Shown: positions 1 to 5,641 of the stretch, one piece after another
Layout of the letters: each line of letters starts with the position of its first letter
Numbering within the stretch: the first letter of the stretch is position 1
Program-made: the position numbers and the translations under genes
Origin: an uncultured Pirellulaceae bacterium
Lineage (GTDB): Bacteria; Planctomycetota; Planctomycetia; Pirellulales; Pirellulaceae
DNA length: 7,450 bases
Assembly (NCBI GenBank): GCA_934278005.1
Contig: CAKQWG010000153.1
Coordinates: 1-7,450 of the forward strand
Direction: 5' to 3'
Notes under the pieces: model-generated
Seen by the model: only the letters and a program-made list of their open reading frames with translations
Told to the model about the DNA's origin: nothing
Database searches by the model: none

Positions 1-3
1 ATG

Positions 4-77
4 GCTAGATGTATTGGCTAGATGTATTAGCTAGATGTATTAGCTAGATGTATTAGCTAGATGTATTAGCTAGATGT
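4..77. repeat. 13-bp tandem repeat, about 5.7 copies, upstream of dus
   Basis: The unit GCTAGATGTATTA is repeated head to tail from position 4. Copies lie at 4-16 (last base G instead of A), 17-29, 30-42, 43-55 and 56-68, followed by a partial copy at 69-77. Four full copies are identical. Each unit holds a CTAG and an ATG, but the 13-base period shifts the frame every copy and stops are frequent, so it is not coding. There are no spacers, so it is not CRISPR. It ends 28 bases before the ATG of the dihydrouridine synthase gene, where a promoter or 5' leader would be expected. The array may extend beyond the left edge. It is AT-rich compared with the flanking genes and looks like a slippage-generated minisatellite. 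Confidence 0.95.
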
Positions 78-105
78 TCGTTTTCTTAAGAGATACTTGG
101 CAGCT

Positions 106-1200
106 ATGGTAAACCGTTCGACGCTCAGCATCGCGCCCTCTAACGGCGCAGCCTGGCAAAACCCAGCCGACTCGACTGACCCGCCAATGGATGTTCAGCC
201 GTTGCGTATTGGGCCGCTGGTCGTCGACCCGCCCATTTTACAGGCACCGATGGCCGGCTTCACCAATTACGCCTATCGACAGATAGTGCGCGATTACGGT
301 GGAGTGGGTCTGCATGCGACCGAGATGGTCAATGCGCGCGGCTTCGTGTGGCTGGATGAAAACGATTGCGAGCACCCCGATCGCTTGTGGGGTGTCCGCG
401 ACGAAGTGCGACCGCTGGCGGTGCAGATCTGGGACAACGACCCTGAGACGATGGCCAAGGTGGGCCGTCGCCTGGTGGAAGAGTATCAAGTCAGCGTGGT
501 CGACATCAATTTTGGCTGCCCGGTGCGGCAGGTGACTCAAAAGGCGCACAGCGGATCGTACTTGCTCAGCCAACCGGAGCGAATGCACGAGATCATTTCT
601 CAGTTGGTAGCCGCTTGCTCTCCCACGCCCGTGACAGCCAAGATCCGGCTCGGCTGCACGCGCAAAAGCGCCAACGCTGGCTTGGTAGCCCGAGTGGTCG
701 AGGAAGCAGGTGCGGCGGCCCTGACCGTGCACGGTCGCACCGCCGAAGAGTACTTCAAAGGCAATGCAGATTGGGAGCAGATCGCCGAACTGAAAGATCA
801 CTTGCGCAGTATTCCCTTGATCGGAAATGGCGATCTGGATAGTCCGGAAAAAGTCGTCCATGCCTTTCGTCACTACCGCGTCGACGGCGTGATGATCGCC
901 CGCGCTGCACTGGGCAGGCCGTGGTTATTCGCCCAGGCCGCCGCGGCCCTGCGTGGGCAACCGATCCCGGCTGAGCCGACTTTGGCCGTCCAAAAGGCCT
1001 GCATGTTGCGACACTACGATTTGGTCGTCAAACGCTTCGGTGAGCAAAAAGGGACGCACCTCATGCGCAAATTTGCGTGCTGCTACGCGCAGGGCAAACA
1101 TGGCGCACGGCACTTCCGAACCCATGTCGCCCACGTCGAAGATCCGCAGGCTTTCTACCGCGTGGTGGAGGAGCACTTCCCACGCGATGCAAGTGAATGA
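106..1200 (+). CDS. dus: tRNA-dihydrouridine synthase (Dus family, DusB/NifR3-like)
   Basis: This FMN enzyme reduces specific uridines in tRNA to dihydrouridine with NAD(P)H, in the cytoplasm. Residue numbers count from a TTG at 97; subtract 3 for the ATG at 106. The TIM barrel shows the FMN-site start PILQAPMAGFTN (47-58), DINFGCPVRQV (136-146) with the catalytic Cys141, AKIRLG (181-186) with Lys182, TVHGRT (210-215), the phosphate-binding IGNGD (242-246) and DGVMIARAALGRPW (263-276). The C-terminal helical RNA-binding part follows (about 300-360), so the protein looks full length at 364-367 aa. Two small departures from the usual pattern are visible: the family's GxTD is GFTN here, and the usual AGSAL is HSGSYL. 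The start is uncertain. ATG 106 is preferred; TTG 97 lies only three bases after AAGAGA (88-93), and ATG 187 (residue 31) begins the conserved part. The gene converges on the ATP-grasp gene with a four-base gap. The Dus subtype cannot be fixed by eye. Confidence 0.95.
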   Translation: MVNRSTLSIAPSNGAAWQNPADSTDPPMDVQPLRIGPLVVDPPILQAPMAGFTNYAYRQIVRDYGGVGLHATEMVNARGFVWLDENDCEHPDRLWGVRDEVRPLAVQIWDNDPETMAKVGRRLVEEYQVSVVDINFGCPVRQVTQKAHSGSYLLSQPERMHEIISQLVAACSPTPVTAKIRLGCTRKSANAGLVARVVEEAGAAALTVHGRTAEEYFKGNADWEQIAELKDHLRSIPLIGNGDLDSPEKVVHAFRHYRVDGVMIARAALGRPWLFAQAAAALRGQPIPAEPTLAVQKACMLRHYDLVVKRFGEQKGTHLMRKFACCYAQGKHGARHFRTHVAHVEDPQAFYRVVEEHFPRDASE

Positions 1201-1204
1201 CGGG

Positions 1205-2431
1205 CTAAGCCGCCATACGACGGCGAGTCGTGTTGGCAGGCGCGGCAGCGGCCCTCCAAGCCGTGCGTTTGACCAAGCCGTGAAATGCCGAGAACAGCTT
1301 CTGCATGTGCGGCCGCTTGTAGGGAAAGACCTCGACCGGATCCATAGCATGGACTACCGCGCCACTATCGAGCTCAAATACAAGCAATTTTCCGTCGCCC
1401 GTTTCGGCGCAGTCGATCGAATAATAGTCGAGCCCAACGCGGGCATCGATAGCCTCCAGCGCTCGCCGATGACGCTCGCCAAACTCCCAGTCAAAGCTGT
1501 CCATGAAGCGACCTTCGACCGCTCGATTATCGGCATTCTCAAGCATGTCGGCATTGAGATAATGCACCATCCAGCGCGGCGATAAAGCCATGTGAGCTGG
1601 ATAGGGTTGGCCCGCCACGCTCGCCACTCGGTACTTGCGATACTGTCCGTCCTGTGGACTACGGTACTCAATAAACGGAGCGATCGAGAATTCGTCTTCG
1701 GCATGCGCTGCTAAGTAGTCGGCCACTTGACTGATCTGCTCGATGCGACACAATCCGTGCCCGGCGTGTGAATTGGCTGGCCGCACGACGGCCGGCCCGT
1801 TTTTCAATTCGAGCGCCGCCTGCTCGACGAGCTCATCCCGGCTAACGCGTCGCGAGCCGACCACGTCGACTCCATCGATGCCGCCGAGCCAGTCGCTCAA
1901 CCCGTCGCGGGCCAGTTTGGCGATCTGCAAAGGGCGATTAATGTGCGGCTTGGGCCAAAAGCTCATGACGCTGTCGAGCTGTTTCAAGAGCTGTTGATTG
2001 CTGTCCGACTCGCACACCGCCACGAAGGCAACATCGTGTTTAGGAATGTCATGCACCGGCGGTAGACCCGCACCAACATATAGCATTTCCAATGCGATGT
2101 CGGAGTCCTCCAACAAAAATTCGATGGGCGTGTTAGCCATCACCTCGCCCGGCCCCATGATCGCTAGCACGCGCACGGCGGGATGCGCGGGATTGGAACG
2201 CAGGCAGTAGTGCTGTTGCTGCTGCAAGGCTTGCCACTGCAGTTCAAGTCCAGACTGGTGTTGGCCGTTGAGCTGGTGCACGACTGAGAGGTCGAGCATT
2301 GCGGCGGCCGTGCTTTCATTGGCTTGCACGCGATTGGTCAATTCCCGCGTGAGCTGGGACAGATCGTCGCCAACGAATGCCAGCCGCATAATTTGCGCTA
2401 AGCCGATCAATGCTTGCGGTTTGTGATTCAT
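1205..2431 (-). CDS. ATP-grasp ligase-like protein, coupled to a PLP decarboxylase
   Basis: This 408-aa protein is probably an ATP-dependent carboxylate-amine ligase; no close named relative is recognised. Residues 1-80 are helical and Gln-rich (QWQALQQQQHY, 65-75), TPR-like in feel. A pre-ATP-grasp region follows with GPGEVMANTPIEFLLE (93-108), then NRPLQIAKLARD (165-176), a typical linker into an ATP-grasp fold. The nucleotide-binding part includes VVRPANSHAGHG (215-226). FIEYRSPQDGQYRKYRV (253-269) resembles the family's strand pair, and LDYYSID (334-340) with VFELDSG (351-357) fits the metal site. The family's common E-x-N appears as E-L-D (353-355), so one metal ligand differs from the textbook case. 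The C-terminal 20 residues are Ala/Arg-rich. There is no signal peptide, so it should be cytosolic. Its ATG shares ATGA with the stop of the upstream decarboxylase gene, implying translational coupling and a shared pathway. Substrates cannot be read from the sequence. RimK-like peptide tagging is an alternative to small-molecule ligation. Confidence 0.8.
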   Translation of the reverse strand: MNHKPQALIGLAQIMRLAFVGDDLSQLTRELTNRVQANESTAAAMLDLSVVHQLNGQHQSGLELQWQALQQQQHYCLRSNPAHPAVRVLAIMGPGEVMANTPIEFLLEDSDIALEMLYVGAGLPPVHDIPKHDVAFVAVCESDSNQQLLKQLDSVMSFWPKPHINRPLQIAKLARDGLSDWLGGIDGVDVVGSRRVSRDELVEQAALELKNGPAVVRPANSHAGHGLCRIEQISQVADYLAAHAEDEFSIAPFIEYRSPQDGQYRKYRVASVAGQPYPAHMALSPRWMVHYLNADMLENADNRAVEGRFMDSFDWEFGERHRRALEAIDARVGLDYYSIDCAETGDGKLLVFELDSGAVVHAMDPVEVFPYKRPHMQKLFSAFHGLVKRTAWRAAAAPANTTRRRMAA

Positions 2432-3882
2432 GAGCTAGCCCTTTGGAGTTTAAGTTCACGTCCGAATTTTAAAGTCGCATCGCACAAGGCGTCGATCTCA
2501 GCAGGCGAAGTGCGATGGTTGAAGATGGCCGCCCGCAGGGCAACCTGTCCATTGATAAGTGTGCTAGACGGTGCCGCGATGCCAGATTCCTGCAGCGCGA
2601 TTACCAGCGCCGCGTTGAGTTCGTTGGCGGCGTGCTGGGTGCGGTATCGAAAGCAGACGATATTCAGTGAGACCGGCGCAAGTAATTCCAGCTCGGGCTC
2701 GTCGGCGATTCTGTGCTCTAGATAGCGTGCCACTTGGCAGGTTTGGTCCATCATTTCACCCAACCGATCTGCGCCGTAGACCTGCAGAGTGAACCAGACC
2801 TTGAGCGCCTTGAAATTTCGCGATAGGTCGGGCCCATAGTCGCAGGGCCATGGGGAGCCGGCAGAGAGTCCGCGTTCGGCGCGGCTTAAATATTCCGCCG
2901 GCGCTGCGAAGGTGGCTTGATGCAACTGCTGATCGCGCACCAGTACAAAGCCCGCATCGTATGGCACCTGAGCCCACTTGTGAAAGTCGAGTGCAAGCGA
3001 GTCGGCCCGCTGGATGCCGGCAAAGCGCGGCTTGAGCTGCTCGGATAACATACCCAGCGCGCCGCACGCGCCATCGACGTGAAACCAGAGCTCTTGCCGC
3101 TGGCAGACGTCGGCCAGCGCATTCAGGTCATCGATCGCTCCCGTGTTGACGGTGCCTGCATTGCCCACCACACAAAACGGTTGCTTGCCCGCAGCCCGAT
3201 CCGCGACGATAGCTCGTTCGAGTGCTTTTGTGTCAATCCGCAAACTTGCATCGAGGCCAATCGAATGCAGATTCGATGCGCCCAGACCACTCATATCGAG
3301 CGCCTTGGCCACACACGCATGGGTCCCGGCCGAAGCGTAAGCCACCAACTGCGGTGCATGAGCTCGCAAGCCATCGCTGCGCACACTAGGGCCTAAGGCG
3401 GCCATGCGAGCCACCAAAATGGCGATGAAGTTGGCGAGCGACGAACCGGTTACAAACAGCCCACTGGCTTGGCTGGGAAATCCGAACAGTTCAGCCATCC
3501 ACCGCACCACCTGTTGCTCAACGGCGATAGGGATGTGATCGCGACCGCCCAGGTTGGCGTTCAGTCCCGCGGCTAACATCTCAGCTAACATGCCCACAAC
3601 ATTTCCGCCGCCGTGCGCCCACCCCATAAAGCCGGGATGAGCATTGCCCACCGCGTACGGTAAAATATGCTGCTGAAACTCGGCATAGGCTTCGCTGAGC
3701 GGCCTGGGGTCGCGCGGCACGCTAGTGTAAAAGCGCCTCTCGATTGCTGCGTCAGCGGGCTGCCACACCGGCCGCTGGCGGATGTGCGCAATGTAATCCA
3801 GCATATCGTCGAGCGTTTGATGGCTGAATCGCCTGAATGCATCCCAGTCGGATGGATCGAGCGAGTGATGATGGTCGAACAA
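2428..3882 (-). CDS. PLP-dependent group II amino-acid decarboxylase
   Basis: This 484-aa cytosolic enzyme of the aromatic-amino-acid/glutamate decarboxylase superfamily removes CO2 from an L-amino acid to give an amine. Visible motifs are HPGFMGWAHGGG (82-93), TGSSLANF (145-152), GTHACVAKAL (186-195) with PLP-stacking His188, GNAGTVNTG (240-248), FHVDGACGALG (267-277) with Asp270 contacting the pyridine nitrogen, and DFHKWAQVPYDAG (299-311) with Schiff-base Lys302. Tyr331 (AEYL) lies 29 residues after the lysine, the same spacing as Lys303/Tyr332 of human AADC. The loop tyrosine that favours decarboxylation over aldehyde formation is therefore present. The length is normal for the family and no lesion is seen. 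The start is a TTG preceded by AGGA with seven bases between. It is the first gene of a two-gene operon; its TGA overlaps the ATG of the ATP-grasp gene. The substrate is unknown; aromatic, acidic or other amino acids are all possible. Confidence 0.9.
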   Translation of the reverse strand: MFDHHHSLDPSDWDAFRRFSHQTLDDMLDYIAHIRQRPVWQPADAAIERRFYTSVPRDPRPLSEAYAEFQQHILPYAVGNAHPGFMGWAHGGGNVVGMLAEMLAAGLNANLGGRDHIPIAVEQQVVRWMAELFGFPSQASGLFVTGSSLANFIAILVARMAALGPSVRSDGLRAHAPQLVAYASAGTHACVAKALDMSGLGASNLHSIGLDASLRIDTKALERAIVADRAAGKQPFCVVGNAGTVNTGAIDDLNALADVCQRQELWFHVDGACGALGMLSEQLKPRFAGIQRADSLALDFHKWAQVPYDAGFVLVRDQQLHQATFAAPAEYLSRAERGLSAGSPWPCDYGPDLSRNFKALKVWFTLQVYGADRLGEMMDQTCQVARYLEHRIADEPELELLAPVSLNIVCFRYRTQHAANELNAALVIALQESGIAAPSSTLINGQVALRAAIFNHRTSPAEIDALCDATLKFGRELKLQRASS

Positions 3883-3889
3883 ATTGGCG

Positions 3890-3893
3890 TCCT
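3890..3893 (-). promoter_or_regulatory. Shine-Dalgarno site of the decarboxylase gene
   Basis: On the reverse strand AGGA is followed by seven bases and then TTG at 3882. This supports the unusual TTG start; there is no in-frame ATG near it. It is one of the better ribosome binding sites in the window. Confidence 0.6.
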
Positions 3894-4079
3894 ATCCCGA
3901 TGCTTAGACCTTCGCACAGAGGACTATCGGCAGATTTGTTCAACCGTCCCAGTCAATATTCACAGTGAGCAGGATTCGGCAGTGAAAATCATTTGCTAGC
4001 ATTTGTCCTTGAGTCGTGTGACCTGCCGCAGCTTCAACACACACCGCGTTTGCCGTTATCAGCTATGTAGCCAATTCGA
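3894..4079. other. Intergenic leader upstream of the decarboxylase operon
   Basis: This stretch of nearly 200 bases separates the secreted-protein gene from the decarboxylase start and should hold the operon promoter. A reverse-strand TTGACT (plus-strand AGTCAA at 3951-3956) is a fair -35, but no -10 box at the right distance was found, so no promoter is called. Small symmetric elements are present: TCACAGTGA (3960-3968, four-base arms) and CATTTG-CTAG-CATTTG (3990-4005, a direct repeat around a TGCTAGCA palindrome). Either could be an operator, but both are short enough to arise by chance. No gene or convincing terminator is seen. Confidence 0.4.
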
Positions 4080-4604
4080 TTATTTTGCCAGCTCGATCTG
4101 CCCGAATAAATGACCACCATGCGTGCCGTGCTGCCATGTGCCAGCGTACTTGTCTTTGTGAAACAAGACGCGTGCACTGAATGTTCCCAGACCGGGAATG
4201 GTCAGCTCATCGAGCGTGATCACTGGAGTCGAGCCAGCCCACTTGACCTCTACAGCGATGGGGACGACTAAGTCATGATCGCCGTATTGGATGCGCGTGG
4301 TCAACGCCCACAAGTCGTCTGAGTCGGCCAGCTTCTCCACTTTGCTGATCTCATAGGACTCCTGCTGCAGTTTATCTAGCGACTGCCCATCGACGGTGAA
4401 CTGCCCGCGCAATTTAGCTCCAGTCAATAGTTTTTGAAACTTGGCGTGCAGCTCATCCGCGGCGGACTGCTGTGTGGCTGGTTGCTGTGTGGCTGGTAGT
4501 GGCGAGGGTTTAGCTTGCGCCTGGGCCGATTGGCCGACTAGGCTGATCGCCAGTACGGCAGCAGCGAAGAAGACTTTGCCGCAGTGAAATGTCAGGTTTC
4601 GCAT
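4080..4604 (-). CDS. Small secreted protein of unknown function
   Basis: The family is not recognised. The 174-aa product starts MRNLTFHCGKVFF and has a classic signal peptide: a basic n-region, a hydrophobic core (FFAAAVLAISLVG) and a likely signal peptidase I site around SAQAQA (about residue 30). A short Pro/Thr/Gln linker with PATQQ twice follows. The mature domain of about 120 residues is rich in alternating polar and hydrophobic stretches (GQFTVDGQSLDKL, LWALTTRIQYG, VPIAVEVKWAG, GTFSARVLFHKDKYAGTW), suggesting a beta-rich fold outside the cytoplasm. It ends HGTHGGHLFGQIELAK. There is no lipobox cysteine or cell-wall anchor. The reading frame stays open 45 codons further upstream to a GTG at 4739. 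The start at 4604 is chosen because AAAGGAA lies ten bases before it and the signal peptide begins exactly there. The His/Gly-rich C-terminus (HGTHGGH) might bind a metal, but this is speculative. It lies downstream of trmB after a 253-base gap, so it is probably transcribed independently. Confidence 0.8.
   Translation of the reverse strand: MRNLTFHCGKVFFAAAVLAISLVGQSAQAQAKPSPLPATQQPATQQSAADELHAKFQKLLTGAKLRGQFTVDGQSLDKLQQESYEISKVEKLADSDDLWALTTRIQYGDHDLVVPIAVEVKWAGSTPVITLDELTIPGLGTFSARVLFHKDKYAGTWQHGTHGGHLFGQIELAK
4468..4497. repeat. Exact 15-bp tandem duplication within the secreted-protein gene
   Basis: TGCTGTGTGGCTGGT occurs twice without a gap (4468-4482 and 4483-4497). Read on the reverse strand it gives the duplicated pentapeptide PATQQ-PATQQ in the linker after the signal peptide. 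The duplication is in frame and the copies are identical, so it is recent or maintained by slippage. Confidence 0.9.
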
Positions 4605-4613
4605 GATCCAAAG

Positions 4614-4620
4614 TTCCTTT
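4614..4620 (-). promoter_or_regulatory. Shine-Dalgarno site deciding the secreted-protein start
   Basis: The reverse strand reads AAAGGAA, with its AGGA core ending ten bases before the ATG at 4604. It is the strongest Shine-Dalgarno match in the window and argues against the longer GTG start at 4739. Confidence 0.7.
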
Positions 4621-4756
4621 GAAAAAGCCGATCGCACCGGAGCAAGAAGCCGGCAGTAGTGGAGCCCAGGCCGGGTGCGACTGCGGCCCGCAGCGATCGT
4701 CAGCTGCATCGAACTCGAGGCGGTATGGGCGCCGGCCACGACCGACCGTGCACGTC

Positions 4757-4787
4757 ATTGTATGCGATGTGCGGCTGTGAATGCCAA
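4757..4787 (-). promoter_or_regulatory. Possible sigma-70-type promoter for the secreted-protein gene
   Basis: On the reverse strand TTGGCA (4787-4782) and TACAAT (4762-4757) are separated by 19 bases. This is a fair match with a longer than ideal spacer. It would give a leader of about 145 bases before the ATG at 4604. The rest of the gap between trmB and this gene (4605-4857) shows no ORF or terminator that can be supported. Confidence 0.3.
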
Positions 4788-4857
4788 GTTTTTCAATTGC
4801 GAAGTTTATCGCTCGAAGACTCGTTGCTACTACTTAATCGCAGCTGACGCGAAGCAT

Positions 4858-5484
4858 CTAGGGTTTGACGAAAATTGCTCGGTAGACGGGCTGGCCGTGG
4901 GTTCTAGCGCGGCGTTCGAAGTGGGTGGTGTAGTCCATCGAATGCTCGGCGGTGCGCTGCGGAACATAGCTCGGGCCGGCGAAGGTGGTGGTGTCCATGA
5001 CCAGGCCACAGATATGTTCGTAGTAGTCCAGCACGTCGGTCCAAAAGTGTAGCTTTCCGCCGCTGACCAAGCTGCGTTGGATGTCCTGCACGACATGTTC
5101 ATTGAGCACCCGCCGCTTTTTGTGTTTGTTTCGCCACCAGGGATCGGGAAAATAGACGTGCACGGCTACTAGGCTCTGGTCGGGGACCACTTCCGCGAGA
5201 AACTTTTGCGCGTCGCCACGCAGCATATTGACATTGGACAATTGTCGCTTGGCTAGTCGATCGGCGGCTCCATGTGCAAACTTGGCCGCGATTTCGATCC
5301 CCACAAATCTATGCTGCGGTCGCTCCGCCGCTGCGGCTAGCAGAAACAAGCCTTTGCCAGAGCCTATCTCCAGTTCAACGGGCGCGGGGCCTTCGATTAT
5401 TTGCTGCCAGATCAGCGGATCGGTAAACAAATCATGAGCTGGCGTTTTTACGCGAGGAGATGATTGGTTGAGTTCTAAATCCAT
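4858..5484 (-). CDS. trmB: tRNA (guanine-N7)-methyltransferase (m7G46)
   Basis: This SAM-dependent cytosolic enzyme methylates N7 of G46 in the tRNA variable loop. With the ATG at 5484 the protein has 208 aa. The SAM site appears as VELEIGSGKGLFL (36-48), FVGIEI (60-65) and LRGDAQKFL (88-96). The TrmB hallmark VYFPDPWWRNKHKKRR (110-125) is complete. WTDVLDYYEHI (148-158) and the C-terminal THFERRA (187-193), the family's T-x-F/Y-E motif, are also present. The length is typical. An in-frame GTG at 5550 would add 22 residues (MSESQAALPRPPCNYLC...) that do not look like TrmB; neither start has a clear Shine-Dalgarno site, and the ATG is chosen because the extension is atypical. The gene diverges from the TIM-barrel gene and shares its promoter region. 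Together with dus it makes two tRNA-modification genes in the window, though they are not in one operon. Confidence 0.95.
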   Translation of the reverse strand: MDLELNQSSPRVKTPAHDLFTDPLIWQQIIEGPAPVELEIGSGKGLFLLAAAAERPQHRFVGIEIAAKFAHGAADRLAKRQLSNVNMLRGDAQKFLAEVVPDQSLVAVHVYFPDPWWRNKHKKRRVLNEHVVQDIQRSLVSGGKLHFWTDVLDYYEHICGLVMDTTTFAGPSYVPQRTAEHSMDYTTHFERRARTHGQPVYRAIFVKP

Positions 5485-5539
5485 GGACGTTCTGATCTTG
5501 CACAAATAGTTACAGGGCGGACGGGGGAGAGCAGCCTGG

Positions 5540-5570
5540 CTTTCAGACACCCCACGAACGTCTATAATAC
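5540..5570 (+). promoter_or_regulatory. Candidate divergent promoter region (trmB / TIM-barrel gene)
   Basis: A perfect TATAAT lies at 5563-5568 on the forward strand. The only -35 candidate at 17 bases is CTTTCA (5540-5545), a three-of-six match. The overlapping reverse-strand sequence at 5569-5564 is TATTAT, a good -10 facing trmB, with no clear -35. The two -10 boxes occupy nearly the same bases, so forward and reverse transcription may compete. Forward transcripts would start near 5575, about 65 bases before the ATG at 5642. Confidence 0.45.
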
Positions 5571-5628
5571 GCTACTCACGCAATGGGAAAACCACTCCTA
5601 TTCGCTTTTCAGCCAGAGATTCGCTCAT

Positions 5629-5632
5629 GAGG
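5629..5632 (+). promoter_or_regulatory. Shine-Dalgarno site for the ATG at 5642
   Basis: GAGG is followed by nine bases and then ATG at 5642. It overlaps the alternative upstream ATG at 5627, which itself lacks a good ribosome binding site. This favours the shorter protein starting MRFALCNELF. Confidence 0.55.
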
Positions 5633-5641
5633 TTATCCGCG

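Noticed and set aside
4..77. CRISPR array
   Set aside because: The 13-bp units abut with no spacers, and there are no cas genes.
238..873. Long reverse-strand open frame (211 codons) opposite dus
   Set aside because: It lies entirely antisense to a well-supported dihydrouridine synthase; the translation shows no recognisable domain and is explained by high GC.
953..1585. Forward open frame spanning the dus end and the antisense of the ATP-grasp gene
   Set aside because: It overlaps two strong genes, its sequence has low-complexity Arg/Ser-rich character, and it has no motifs.
3940..3960. Sigma-70 promoter for the decarboxylase operon
   Set aside because: A TTGACT is present on the reverse strand, but no -10-like hexamer lies 15-19 bases downstream.
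4605..4739. N-terminal extension of the secreted protein to a GTG at 4739
   Set aside because: A strong Shine-Dalgarno site and a complete signal peptide begin at 4604; the extension would bury the signal peptide.
4675..5052. Forward open frame of 125 codons overlapping trmB
   Set aside because: It is antisense to the conserved TrmB coding sequence and has no family resemblance.
5485..5550. 22-residue extension of TrmB from a GTG at 5550
   Set aside because: The extension does not resemble TrmB and would begin almost at the candidate promoter; it is kept only as an alternative.
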